A DNA stretch of 64,000 nt, from NCBI GenBank assembly GCA_963762635.1, contig CAVXLQ010000003.1, forward strand, positions 682,001-746,000, in the 5' to 3' direction. The position numbers and the translations under genes were made by a program. Source of the DNA: Tenggerimyces sp963762635 (lineage in GTDB: Bacteria; Actinomycetota; Actinomycetes; Propionibacteriales; Actinopolymorphaceae). A model generated the notes under the pieces. It searched no databases, was not told where the DNA came from, and saw only the letters and a list, made by a program, of their open reading frames with translations. Positions 26,947-35,712 of the stretch are shown here, piece after piece; positions within the stretch are counted from its first letter, which is position 1, and each line of letters opens with the position of its first letter.

Positions 26947-27408
26947 ATGAACCGAACGAACGACTACGTCCTCGACCACGGCACGCGCGTCACCGTCCTC
27001 ACCACGGGTGAGGAGACCGACGGCCGGCACGACCTCGTCGAGGCCCAGCAAGCCGGCGGCTCGACCACGCCGTTGCATCTCCACACTCGCTACGAGGAAC
27101 GCCTCTGGGTCATCGAGGGCACCCTCACCGTGTGGGCGGGCGACGACGTGGCCGAGCTGCGGTCCGGCGACTATTACCGCATTCCGATGAACGTCCCGCA
27201 CGCGATCCGCGCCGGCGTCGCCGGCTGCAGGGCACTCAACATCACCTCGCCGGCCGGCTTCGCCGAGCTCGTCGCCCGTACGGGGACGCCGGCCGCGCTC
27301 GCCTCGACCGAGACCGAGCTCGACCTCGAGCTGTTCATGGCCGTGACGACCGAGCTCGGCGACGTCGTTCTCGGGCCGCCCGGCACGCTGCCGAGCGACG
27401 TGGGTTAG
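26947..27408 (+). CDS. Cupin-domain protein
   Basis: A 153-residue single-domain cupin. Metal-binding motif 1 is PLHLHTRYEERLWVIEG (two His, Glu) and motif 2 is YYRIPMNVPHAIRAG (His). The conserved barrel is flanked by a C-terminal tail of about 45 residues. The function could be a small dioxygenase, isomerase or sensor; nothing nearby decides. It follows the lectin by 68 bp, and its stop overlaps the stop of the convergent nucleotidyltransferase by 3 bp. Confidence 0.8.
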   Translation: MNRTNDYVLDHGTRVTVLTTGEETDGRHDLVEAQQAGGSTTPLHLHTRYEERLWVIEGTLTVWAGDDVAELRSGDYYRIPMNVPHAIRAGVAGCRALNITSPAGFAELVARTGTPAALASTETELDLELFMAVTTELGDVVLGPPGTLPSDVG

Positions 27409-28193
27409 AGCGAGCGGACGTACGCGACCGCGACCTCCTCCGCCGCCGACCTCGCCTCGACGGCGGAGGTGTCGCGCAGCTGGCGATAAAGCTCGACAGT
27501 CGCGTCGAGCGCGCGCAGGCAGGCGTCGCGCTCCGCTGTGGGGACGGTGGCGGCCAGTGCGAGGACGAGGTCGGGCCGGATGCGCTCGATCCTCCGGACG
27601 CCGGCCGGGCGGTCGACCCGACCCGCGATCGCCAACGGGGCAAGGGCGGATCCGCGCATCATCGTGAGCGCGTCGACCGCCTCGAACAGCTCGCCGCGGC
27701 CGATCTTCGCGCCCACGTAGTGCACCCACACCCAGAAGCGGTCCTCGATCCACTGCGGATCAGCCTGCGGCCATTCCGCGAGACCGTTCGCGAGGCCGTT
27801 CGTGACCGCGTCGCCGCGCTCCCACAGCACGACCCCGTCCTCGACCCGGTGGTCGAGGTCGCTCACGCCCACGAACTTCAGGTCGACGTGGCGCGGCGGC
27901 GATCCGTACAACGTGATCAGCACGCGCGGCTCCCCGACGTGCTCGCCGGTGAACGCGGTGAGCAGCTCTCCGAGTCCTGCGGCGAACTCCTTCGCCTCGC
28001 CGAGCAGGGCGCGATGGGCCTCGTCGGTGCTGACGATCACCAGGTCGAGGTCGGAGTACTCGTCGGTCCCGCCGGTCGCGGCCGAGCCGTTGACGGTGAT
28101 GCCGAGGATCCGTTCGTCCGCCTCGGCGGCCTTGACCACGGCAGCGGCGAGGTCGGCGAAGGCGTCGGGAATCTGTGCCATGGGCTCCATCAT
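27405..28193 (-). CDS. Nucleotidyltransferase-fold protein
   Basis: About 262 residues. The pol-beta nucleotidyltransferase motif is present as VNGSAATGGTDEYSDLDLVIV (GS...DxD metal ligands), followed by HVDLKFVGVSDLDHRVEDGVVLWERG. The rest is helical, as in aminoglycoside adenylyltransferases and related small-molecule or stand-alone nucleotidyltransferases. Starts at 28193, 28190 (AAGGA five bases upstream) and 28181 are all possible. It overlaps the stop of the glycosyltransferase pseudogene (ATGA), so it was co-translated with it. Substrate unknown. Confidence 0.78.
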   Translation of the reverse strand: MMEPMAQIPDAFADLAAAVVKAAEADERILGITVNGSAATGGTDEYSDLDLVIVSTDEAHRALLGEAKEFAAGLGELLTAFTGEHVGEPRVLITLYGSPPRHVDLKFVGVSDLDHRVEDGVVLWERGDAVTNGLANGLAEWPQADPQWIEDRFWVWVHYVGAKIGRGELFEAVDALTMMRGSALAPLAIAGRVDRPAGVRRIERIRPDLVLALAATVPTAERDACLRALDATVELYRQLRDTSAVEARSAAEEVAVAYVRSL

Positions 28194-29332
28194 CGTCCTT
28201 CGGTCACCTGGAGTTCGATCAGGTCGGCGGCGCGTTCGGCATCGTTCTCCGCGCGCAGCCGCCGCCGGGACAGGGCGCGGAACGGGAACGCCGACCGAGG
28301 CCCGGCCGTGCGATTCGCCAACCCCAGAAGGGCTGATCGAGGAACACGCTCACCGCGACCGGCGGGATGCCGGCGGGGGTCACGGTCGCGGTCGTGCCAG
28401 CTCCGCCGTGGTGAACGGCCGCGACGCACTGGGGGAGGACCTGCTCGTGGTCGACGTGTCCGCGTTCGAGGTAGAGCTGGTCCGGTGGGTCGACGTCCAG
28501 CCGGCGCCGATGAGTCCGCGTACTCCGAGCGTGCGGGTCACCTCGGCGACGTCGGCGAGCATGCGCCGTGGGTCGACGATCGGCATACTGCCGAAGCCGA
28601 AGAACACCGGCGGTTCGCCGGAGTCCAACCAGGCTTGGAGATCTGGCTCTACGATCTCCTCGCCGAGCCGTTCCCGGACGTCGGTCGGCAGCAGCGCCGG
28701 CCCGGTACGAGTCGCGGGCTGTAGACGTGCAGGCCCGGCGTCGCGTCGATCGACGGCGGCCCTTCCATCCTCGGCGCGCCGAGGTGGTCGCACAGGTCGT
28801 CCAGGTTGCCGCGGCTCTGCTTCCACAGCATCGACTCGAACGCGCGGAACGTGGCCCGGTTCGCCCATGGCAGCCGCAGGTCGCGTACGGGGAGTGCCGG
28901 GCTCGCCCACTGACCTGTCGACGCCATCGGCGCGAACCAGACGTTCACGCCGGGCACGCCCGTCACCGCGCTCAGCGTCATGCCGCGAAGGGCCATGCCC
29001 AGAGTGGACACGACGAGATCGGCGCCTTTCGCCGCGGTGAGGCTCGCTTCGACGATCGACGCGTTGACCCGCCGTTCGTCCGCCGTGACGCGGCGCACCA
29101 GGGTGGAGATGCGTCCCTTGGCGAGGATCTCCCGTGCCTCCGCCGAGTGCAGGAAGCGCCCGACGTCGAGGTCGGACGCGACGACGTTCAGCCCGGCGCG
29201 GCCCACCCACTCTGCCAAGTCGGCATTGACGCACATCGTCACGGTGTGGCCGCGCTGCTGGAGTGTGGTGCCGATCGCCAACGCGGGTTGGACATCGCCA
29301 CGGGTGCCGTGCGCGAGCATTGCGATCTTCAT
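28190..29332 (-). pseudogene. GT-B glycosyltransferase (MGT/UGT-like), three frameshifts
   Basis: The start at 29332 (MKIAMLAHGTRGDVQPALAIG) is typical of glycosyltransferases of the macrolide/sterol type, which move a sugar from a nucleotide sugar to a lipid or natural product. The first frame runs to about 28690. The sequence EEIVEPDLQAWLDSGEPPVFFGFGSMP continues in a second frame to about 28500. QLYLERGHVDHEQVLPQ and the donor-site AAVHHGGAGTT follow in a third frame. The tail (FRALSRRRLRAENDAERAA) returns to the first frame near 28290 and ends at TGA 28190-28192. All parts are present in order, so only small indels separate it from an intact enzyme of about 380 residues. Confidence 0.75.
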
Positions 29333-29403
29333 GCCGTCGACTCTCGTCGGCGGGAGGCCTTGTGGGGTTGTCCTGTGGTGACAGGGGATTGACCGCGGGT
29401 GCC

Positions 29404-30363
29404 TCAGCCGGCGTACGTCGCGCGGAACTCGGCGGGCGGCAGACCGTACGTGGCCTTGAACGCGCGGGTGAAGTGCGCGGCGTCGCGGAAGCCCCAGCGC
29501 GCCCCGATCGCGGACACCGGACGTGCGGCGAGGTCAGGATCGAGGAGGTCGCGGCGGCATTTGTCGAGCCTTCGCCGCCGGATCCAGCCCGCGACGCCGT
29601 CGCCGGTGGCCTCGAAGACCCTGTGCAGGTTGCGTACCGACACGTGATGCGCGGCGGCGATGGTCCGCGGGCCGAGCGCCGTGTCGCCGAGGTTTGTCTC
29701 GATGAACGCCTTGCACCGCACCAGCAGGGCGTTGTCCCTCGTCCGCGCGGGGACGGCGGCGTGGCGGTCGACCTGGGCTGCCAACCCGACGTTGACGAGG
29801 TCGAGGACGGCGTTGCCGATCCGCGCCCCACCTGTCCCGTCGTCGACGTCGAGGTGATCGGGCAACCGGCGGACGAGGCTCGACACCAGCGCGGCCGTCC
29901 CGTCGGCGCGGTCGAAGCGGGTGCCGGCGAGGTCCGCCAGCTCGTCGGGCCGGAGCGGGCAGAGGTCTTTGGGGTACGTGACCATCACCGCGCGCCTCGC
30001 CGTGTAGACGCAGCGCAGCGGCCGGCCGAGATCGACCAGCCCGACGTCGCCGGGCCGGAACTCCGCCGTGTGGTCATTGTGCTCGCCGACCGCGGTGCCC
30101 ACGTCCTGCACGTACAGCGCGTAGTGCTGCTGATCGGCACCGGCACCGCGGAGGTGGCGCGTGGTGCGGAACGCCTCACCCGGACCGGAGCGGGACTCGA
30201 CCACCTGCAGCGGCCCGATGACCCCGTGCACGAACGAGTCGCGGACGTCGGCAGGCTCGTCCAGCCGGACGGTCAGGCCGGGAAACACCGAGCCCACAAC
30301 GTCGTGCCAGTACGCGTCCCTCGTCCCAGCGGGCTCATCGACGGCGGTCAGTTCGGTGCGCAT
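29404..30363 (-). CDS. AraC-family regulator
   Basis: A 319-residue regulator. The N-terminal about 190 residues resemble the AraC-binding-like sensor of the AraC/NahR-type group (HYALYVQDVG, FRPGDVGLVDLGRPLRC). The C-terminal 100 residues are the double helix-turn-helix (TIAAAHHVSVRNLHRVFEATGDGVAGWIRRRRL, then SAIGARWGFRDAAHFTRAFKATYGLPPAEFR). It lies 71 bp upstream of the glycosyltransferase on the same strand and may control it. It could also act on the dehydrogenase that follows at 30406. Confidence 0.88.
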   Translation of the reverse strand: MRTELTAVDEPAGTRDAYWHDVVGSVFPGLTVRLDEPADVRDSFVHGVIGPLQVVESRSGPGEAFRTTRHLRGAGADQQHYALYVQDVGTAVGEHNDHTAEFRPGDVGLVDLGRPLRCVYTARRAVMVTYPKDLCPLRPDELADLAGTRFDRADGTAALVSSLVRRLPDHLDVDDGTGGARIGNAVLDLVNVGLAAQVDRHAAVPARTRDNALLVRCKAFIETNLGDTALGPRTIAAAHHVSVRNLHRVFEATGDGVAGWIRRRRLDKCRRDLLDPDLAARPVSAIGARWGFRDAAHFTRAFKATYGLPPAEFRATYAG

Positions 30364-30405
30364 CCCACCCAGTCTGAGCAGGCGACGGTGCCGATCGCAA
30401 GCGAC

Positions 30406-31905
30406 TTAGGTGTTCTGCGGGAAGCCCAGGCTCACGCCGCCGTGGGAGGGGTCGGGCCAGCGGCTGGTGACGACCTTCGAGTGCGTGTAGAAGTGGATGC
30501 CGTGCGGCCCGTATGCGTGGGAGTCGCCGAACAGCGAGTCCTTCCAGCCGCCGAACGAGTAGTACGCGACCGGCACCGGGATCGGCACGTTCACGCCGAT
30601 CATGCCGACCTCGATCTCGTTCTGGAACTGCCGTGCCGCACCGCCGTCCGACGTGAAGATCGCGGTCCCGTTGCCGTACGGGTTCGCGTTCACCATCGCC
30701 ACAGCCTCGTCGTACGACGAAGCGCGCGCCACCGACAGCACGGGGCCGAAGATCTCGTCGGTGTACACCGACATCGAGGGCGTCACGTGGTCCAGCAGCG
30801 AAGGCCCGAGCCAGAACCCGTCCGGCGAACCGTCGATCGGGTGCGAACGACCGTCCACCGCGAGCGATGCGCCCGACGCCACCCCCGCGGACAGGTAGCC
30901 AGCGACCCGGTCGCGGTGGGCCGCCGTCACCAGCGGCCCCATCTCGCAGCCCGCACGCCGCCCGTCGCCCACCTTCAGCGACGCCATCCGCGACCGGATC
31001 TTGTCCACCAACGCATCGCCCACCGGGTCGACCGCGACGACGACCGAGATCGCCATACACCGTTCGCCGGCCGACCCGAACCCCGCCGACACCGCCGCAT
31101 CGGCTGCCAGCTCGAGATCGGCGTCCGGCAGCACCACCATGTGGTTCTTCGCGCCGCCGAGCGCCTGCACCCGCTTGCCGTGCCGCGTCCCGGTCTCGTA
31201 CACATACCGGGCGATCGGTGTCGACCCCACGAACGACACCGCCTTCACCTCCGGATGTGACAGGACCCGATCGACCGCGACCTTGTCGCCGTGAACGACG
31301 TTCAGCACGCCGTCGGGCAAGCCCGCTTCGGCGAACAAGGACGCGATGAAGATCGACGCGGACGGGTCTTTCTCCGACGGTTTCAGCACCACCGTGTTGC
31401 CGCACGCGATCGCGTTCGGCACGAACCACAGCGGCACCATCGCCGGAAAGTTGAACGGTGAGATCACTCCCACCACACCGACGGGCTGCTCGATCGAGTA
31501 CACGTCGACCTTCGTCGAGGCGTTCTCGCTGTAGCCGCCCTTCAACAGTTGCGGAATCCCGCACGCGAACTCGACGTTCTCCAACGCCCGCTGGACTTCG
31601 CCGGCCGCGTCGGACAACACCTTGCCGTGCTCGGCGGTCACGATCGCCGCCAGGTCACCAGCGCGCGAGCGCAGCAGCTCGCGGAACGCGAACATGATCG
31701 ACGACCGCCGCGCCAACGACACGTTTCGCCAATCGGTGAAGGCGGAACGGGCCGCCTCGACGGCCTCGTCAACCTCGGCTTGCGTCGCGAAGTCGACCCG
31801 CCCCGCGACCGAGCCGGTCGCCGGGTCGAACACCTCGCCGGTACGTTCCGGCACCGGCCCGTCCCACGACTTGCCACCGATCCAGTGCGTGATCCGCGAC
31901 GTCAT
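30406..31905 (-). CDS. mmsA: CoA-acylating methylmalonate/malonate-semialdehyde dehydrogenase
   Basis: A 499-residue aldehyde dehydrogenase. Landmarks are SPFNFP with Asn152, the NAD segment VSFVGSTPIARYVYETG, and the catalytic Cys283 in FGSAGERCMA. The usual general-base Glu position is occupied by LGGAKNH, the pattern of the MmsA group, which passes the acyl group to CoA instead of water. The family oxidises malonate semialdehyde to acetyl-CoA and methylmalonate semialdehyde to propionyl-CoA with loss of CO2. The start overlaps the aminotransferase stop (ATGA). As the last step it would consume the semialdehyde formed from beta-alanine or beta-aminoisobutyrate. Confidence 0.92.
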   Translation of the reverse strand: MTSRITHWIGGKSWDGPVPERTGEVFDPATGSVAGRVDFATQAEVDEAVEAARSAFTDWRNVSLARRSSIMFAFRELLRSRAGDLAAIVTAEHGKVLSDAAGEVQRALENVEFACGIPQLLKGGYSENASTKVDVYSIEQPVGVVGVISPFNFPAMVPLWFVPNAIACGNTVVLKPSEKDPSASIFIASLFAEAGLPDGVLNVVHGDKVAVDRVLSHPEVKAVSFVGSTPIARYVYETGTRHGKRVQALGGAKNHMVVLPDADLELAADAAVSAGFGSAGERCMAISVVVAVDPVGDALVDKIRSRMASLKVGDGRRAGCEMGPLVTAAHRDRVAGYLSAGVASGASLAVDGRSHPIDGSPDGFWLGPSLLDHVTPSMSVYTDEIFGPVLSVARASSYDEAVAMVNANPYGNGTAIFTSDGGAARQFQNEIEVGMIGVNVPIPVPVAYYSFGGWKDSLFGDSHAYGPHGIHFYTHSKVVTSRWPDPSHGGVSLGFPQNT

Positions 31906-33206
31906 CGCGTCAGCTCCTCGTGCGCGTACGCGATCGACTCCCGCAGGATGCCGAGCGCCTCGTCGGCCTCCTCCTCGGTGAGCGTCATCGGCGGCGCGAG
32001 CCGCAGCACGTTCCCGTACAGGCCGCCCTTGCCGATCAGCAGCCCGCGCTGCTTGGTCGCCTCGAGCACGAGGGACGCGGCTCGAGCCGACGCGTCGCGG
32101 GTGCCGGGCTGCACGAGCTCGACACCGATCATCAGGCCCTTGCCGCGCACCTCGCCGACGAGTGAGTACTGCTCGGCGATCGAGCGCAGCCCGTCGAACA
32201 ACACCGCGCCCAGCTTGGCCGCCTGAGCCTGCAGGTCGTGGTCGCGGATGTAGTCGAGCACCGCCAGCGCACCGGACGAAGCGATCGGGTTGCCGCCGAA
32301 CGTCGAGATCGAGTTCGCCGTGAACGCGTCGACCAGCTCCGGCTTGCCGACGAGCCCACCGATCGCGAGCCCGTTCCCGAGCCCCTTCGCGAACGTCATC
32401 GCGTCCGGGACGACGTCGTGCGCCGAGATGCCCCAGTAGTGCTCGCCCGTACGACCCCAGCCGGTCTGCACCTCGTCGGAGATGAACAGGATCCCGTACT
32501 CGTCGAGCACGGTCTTCATCGCGCCGAAGAAGCCGTCCGGGGGAGTGGCGAACCCGCCGACGCCCTGGATCGGCTCGGCGATCATGCAGGCGACCTCGCC
32601 AGCTGTCGTGGTCTCGATGATGTTCCGCAGATCGTCCACGCACGCGGCGATGTAGTCGGCATCGGACAGCGCGCGGAACGGCGAACGGTAGCGGTAGCCG
32701 CCGTGCACGTACGACACCTTCACCGGCGACAGCGAAGAGGCCGACCAGCTCCGGTTGCCCGTGATGCCGACGGTCGCGAACGCCCTGCCGTGGTAGGAGT
32801 TTCGCAGCGCCAGCACCTCGTTCGAGCGCCGAAGCTGCGTCGCCATCATCAGCGCGGCCTCGTTCGCCTCGGTGCCGGAGTTCGTCAGGAACACCTTGGC
32901 GTTGGGAATACCCGAGAGCGAAGCGATGCGTTCGGCGAGCTCGACCTGCTTGCGGATGAGGTACAGCGTCGAGGTGTGCATGACGCCGGTCGAGAGCTGC
33001 GAACGGATCGCGTCGGCGACCTCCGCGACGTCGTACCCGAGCGCGTTGGTGAGGATGCCGGCGAAGAAGTCGAGGTACGTACGTCCGTCGCCGTCGGTCA
33101 CGCGGCGGCCGGACGCGCTGACGAACTCGATCGGCGCGTCGTAGTAGAGGGCGACCCAGTTCGGGAGGACGGCTCGATGGCGGGCCAGCAGCTCCTCGTG
33201 CGACAT
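31902..33206 (-). CDS. Class III aminotransferase, probable beta-alanine/beta-aminoisobutyrate transaminase
   Basis: A 434-residue PLP enzyme. The cofactor lysine is Lys274 in DAMTFAKGLGNG, with Asp244 in FISDEVQTGWGRTG and the GTEANEAA phosphate-binding turn near 111. The start at 33206 (MSHEELLARH) has GGAGGT four bases upstream; the in-frame GTG at 33218 belongs to that ribosome site. Class III members act on omega-amino groups. Coupling by ATGA to the semialdehyde dehydrogenase and position beside the ring-opening enzymes make beta-alanine or beta-aminoisobutyrate the likely amino donor. It is divergent from the PucR gene, with 108 bp between starts. Confidence 0.9.
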   Translation of the reverse strand: MSHEELLARHRAVLPNWVALYYDAPIEFVSASGRRVTDGDGRTYLDFFAGILTNALGYDVAEVADAIRSQLSTGVMHTSTLYLIRKQVELAERIASLSGIPNAKVFLTNSGTEANEAALMMATQLRRSNEVLALRNSYHGRAFATVGITGNRSWSASSLSPVKVSYVHGGYRYRSPFRALSDADYIAACVDDLRNIIETTTAGEVACMIAEPIQGVGGFATPPDGFFGAMKTVLDEYGILFISDEVQTGWGRTGEHYWGISAHDVVPDAMTFAKGLGNGLAIGGLVGKPELVDAFTANSISTFGGNPIASSGALAVLDYIRDHDLQAQAAKLGAVLFDGLRSIAEQYSLVGEVRGKGLMIGVELVQPGTRDASARAASLVLEATKQRGLLIGKGGLYGNVLRLAPPMTLTEEEADEALGILRESIAYAHEELTR

Positions 33207-33314
33207 CAAGACCTCCACAGGCGTCGGCTACGCCTTGCAGTCTGGTCTGATAACGGTCCATTCGGCCATGAACAACCTGTACCCGTTTCGCCGCCCTGGG
33301 CTTACGTTGTGCAC

Positions 33315-34931
33315 ATGTACCCGACGGTGGCCGAGGTCCTCGCCCTCCCCGTGCTGCGGCGCGCCCGTCCGCGCCTGGTGGCCGGTCAGGCCGGCCTCGA
33401 ACGCCGGGTCCGCTGGGTGCACTCCGCCGAGGTCGCCGACATCGCCCACCTGCTGCGCGGCGGCGAGCTCGTCCTCACCACCGGCATCGCGCTGCCCGAG
33501 GACGAGCAGGGGCTCGCGACCTACGTGCGTGAACTCGCGGGCGTGGGCGTCTCCGGCCTGGTCGTCGAGCTCGTACGGCGGTGGGCCTCGGACGTCCCCG
33601 ACGCGCTCCGCGAGGCCGCTGACCTGCACGGACTGCCACTGGTGGTGCTGGCGAACGAGACCCGGTTCGTGTCCGTCACCGAGGCGGTGATCGGCCTGAT
33701 CATGGACGCCCAGGTCGCGGAGCTGCGGGCCGCCGAGCTGGTGCACGAGACGTTCACCTCGCTCACCGTGGCGGGTGCCGAGCCGGCCGAGGTGCTGCGC
33801 GAGGTGGCCCGTGCGTCCGGCCTGCCGGTCGTGCTCGAGACGCTGGCCCACGACGTGTTGGCGTACGACGCGGCGGGTGAGGAGCCGGCCGAACTGCTGG
33901 CCGACTGGGCGAGCCGTTCGGGGCGGGTCTCGGTGTCGGACCGGACGGGGTACGACGAGAAGGCCGGCTGGCTCGTGACCGTGGTCGGGGCGCGCGGCGC
34001 GGACTGGGGTCGGTTGGTCCTGCTCTCACCCGATCCGCCCGCGCACCGGCAGGTCGTGGTCGCCGAGAGGGCGGCCTCCGCGCTGGCCGTGCACCGGTTG
34101 GTCGCGCGCGACCGGGAGAGCCTCGAACGGCAGACGCACCGGTCGCTGCTCACCGAGCTGCTCGGCTCGGACCCGGTGCCGCCCGATGTGGCCGCGCGCT
34201 CGGCCGCCCTCGGCGTCCGGCTCGACGGCCGGCAGCTCGTCGGCATCGCCGTACGGCACCGCGCGCTGACCTCGTCGGCTCCGGCGCTAGCGACCCAGGA
34301 GGTGCTGCGCGACCTCGCCGAGGCCACGGCGAGCGCGGCCCGGCGGGTGCAGCTCGCGGCGCTGGTCGGCGTGGTGGACGACACGAGCGTGCGGGCGTTG
34401 GTCTCACTGACGCCGCAGCAGGACGTCGACGCGGCGTTGAAGCGGCTGGCGCGCGAGGTGCATCACGTGGCCGCGGCGGCGCCCTCGTCGGTGCCCGTCG
34501 TGGTGGCGGCGGGCACGACCGTACGAGGCGTCGGCTCGGCGCGCCGGTCGCTCGCCGAGGCCGCGCACGTGGTGTCGGCGGCGTTGCGGTCACCGGGCAC
34601 GCGGCTGATCCACCGGCTGGACGACGTACGCCTGCGCGGGCTGCTGCACCTGCTGCGCGAGGACGAACGGGTCAGCGCGTTCGCCGACCGCGAGCTGGGG
34701 CCATTGTTGGAACGCGACGCGAGCCAGGGGAGCCGGCTGGTCGAGCTGCTGCGACACCTCTGCGAGCACGGCGGCAACAAGTCCGCCGCCGCGGCCACCG
34801 CCCACCTCTCCCGGACCGCGTACTACCAGCAGCTCGGCCGGATCGAACAGGTCCTGGGCGTCTCCCTGGACGACCCCGAGTCGGTCCTCTCGCTGTACGT
34901 GGCATTGCTCATACGGGAGTCCGCCAGCTGA
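33315..34931 (+). CDS. PucR-family transcriptional regulator
   Basis: A 538-residue regulator. The N-terminal about 120 residues form the PucR purine-catabolism-type sensor (VAEVLALPVLRRARPRLVAGQAGLERRVRWVHSAEVADIAHLLRGGELVLTTG). The C terminus carries the PucR helix-turn-helix (LVELLRHLCEHGGNKSAAAATAHLSRTAYYQQLGRIEQVLGV). A GGDEF-like/CdaR middle domain lies between. Family members activate nitrogen-scavenging pathways for purines, pyrimidines or hydantoins. It sits in the middle of the pyrimidine-type gene set, so it is the obvious controller of both flanking transcription units. Confidence 0.9.
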   Translation: MYPTVAEVLALPVLRRARPRLVAGQAGLERRVRWVHSAEVADIAHLLRGGELVLTTGIALPEDEQGLATYVRELAGVGVSGLVVELVRRWASDVPDALREAADLHGLPLVVLANETRFVSVTEAVIGLIMDAQVAELRAAELVHETFTSLTVAGAEPAEVLREVARASGLPVVLETLAHDVLAYDAAGEEPAELLADWASRSGRVSVSDRTGYDEKAGWLVTVVGARGADWGRLVLLSPDPPAHRQVVVAERAASALAVHRLVARDRESLERQTHRSLLTELLGSDPVPPDVAARSAALGVRLDGRQLVGIAVRHRALTSSAPALATQEVLRDLAEATASAARRVQLAALVGVVDDTSVRALVSLTPQQDVDAALKRLAREVHHVAAAAPSSVPVVVAAGTTVRGVGSARRSLAEAAHVVSAALRSPGTRLIHRLDDVRLRGLLHLLREDERVSAFADRELGPLLERDASQGSRLVELLRHLCEHGGNKSAAAATAHLSRTAYYQQLGRIEQVLGVSLDDPESVLSLYVALLIRESAS

Positions 34932-34947
34932 GCCTCGCCGCCCAAAT

Positions 34948-34990
34948 CGACCTATGTAGATCTGGCTCGAACGACATATGTAGATTAAGG
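34948..34990. repeat. Paired CTATGTAGAT motifs downstream of pucR
   Basis: CGACCTATGTAGATC at 34948-34962 and CGACATATGTAGATTAAGG at 34972-34990 are near-copies in direct orientation. The first is identical to the complement of bases near 1-15, and the second matches the right arm of the 21-70 palindrome. Both loci lie directly after a gene stop codon, here 17 bp past the pucR stop. The role is unknown; it could be a terminator-associated or protein-binding repeat. Confidence 0.6.
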
Positions 34991-35104
34991 GGTCTGGGCG
35001 GGCAGTTCTCGAGGGTCGAGCGGGCAGGTCGCCCGCTGACAGCCGCCCGGCGTGAGAGGCTCACCGGTGGTCGGGGGCCGGTTCGTACCGGGGGCACGCC
35101 GTGA

Positions 35105-35116
35105 CCTAGTCGACTA
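35105..35116. promoter_or_regulatory. CTAGTCGACTAG palindrome before the secreted cupin gene
   Basis: A perfect 12-bp dyad, notable for containing two CTAG tetramers in a GC-rich genome. It lies just upstream of the AGGAG ribosome site of the gene starting at 35139. Its position suits an operator; no binding protein can be named. Confidence 0.4.
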
Positions 35117-35138
35117 GACCACAGGAGTGCTCCCTCTC

Positions 35139-35588
35139 ATGAAGCTTCGCCAACCCTTTGTCGTTCTCGCGGCTGCGCTCGCGCTCGTCGGCATCCCGGC
35201 CGCTGTCTCGGCCACGCCCGGCAGTGGCGTGACCGGCGTGATCCTCGCCCAGGGCGAGTCCGACGACGGCATCGTCATCCGCGGCCGTGGCACCACCGAC
35301 GTGGTCGTCCGCGAGATCACCGTCCAGCCCGGCGGCTCGACCGGCTGGCACTACCACGACGGTCAGCTGATCGCCGTCGTCAAGCAGGGCACGTTGACCC
35401 GGACCATGGACGACTGTTCGGTCGAGGTCACGCCCGCCGGCGGGTCGTTCGTCGAGCCGCGCGGCCGGAACCACGTCCACATCGGCCGCAACCTCGGCAC
35501 CGAGCCGGTGATCCTGATGGTGACGTACGTGTTGCCGGAGGGTAAACCGCTTTCGCAAGACGCGCCCAAGCCCGCCAATTGCGACTAA
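35139..35588 (+). CDS. Secreted cupin-domain protein
   Basis: A 149-residue exported cupin. The signal peptide covers about residues 1-25 (MKLRQPFVVLAAALALVGIPAAVSA). Cupin motif 1 is GSTGWHYHDGQLIAVVKQG (two His), and motif 2 contains the His pair of GRNHVHIGRN. The start at 35139 gives a proper signal peptide; an in-frame GTG at 35127 is too close to the AGGAG site. The location between pucR and the permease may be coincidental. Function unknown. Confidence 0.8.
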   Translation: MKLRQPFVVLAAALALVGIPAAVSATPGSGVTGVILAQGESDDGIVIRGRGTTDVVVREITVQPGGSTGWHYHDGQLIAVVKQGTLTRTMDDCSVEVTPAGGSFVEPRGRNHVHIGRNLGTEPVILMVTYVLPEGKPLSQDAPKPANCD

Positions 35589-35603
35589 CCTCAGGCTCGC
35601 AAG

Positions 35604-35657
35604 CCTGGACAGGGTGTCCAGGCGAGTGGACAACAGTGGACACATCGCCACTGTCCG
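35604..35657 (+). promoter_or_regulatory. Cluster of TGGACA/TGTCCA half-sites before the permease operon
   Basis: A perfect dyad, CCTGGACA-GGG-TGTCCAGG, spans 35604-35622. Two further direct TGGACA copies follow at 35627 and 35637, and an inverted ACTGTCC lies near 35650, forming CAGTGG...CCACTG. Five half-sites within 54 bp, ending 56 bp before the NCS1 start, look like a regulator-binding array. PucR, encoded next door, is the natural candidate. Confidence 0.55.
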
Positions 35658-35712
35658 ACCGAGCGGAGCACTCCGAGGATTCAGCGAGACAACGGACCCG
35701 GGCGGGTGACAT

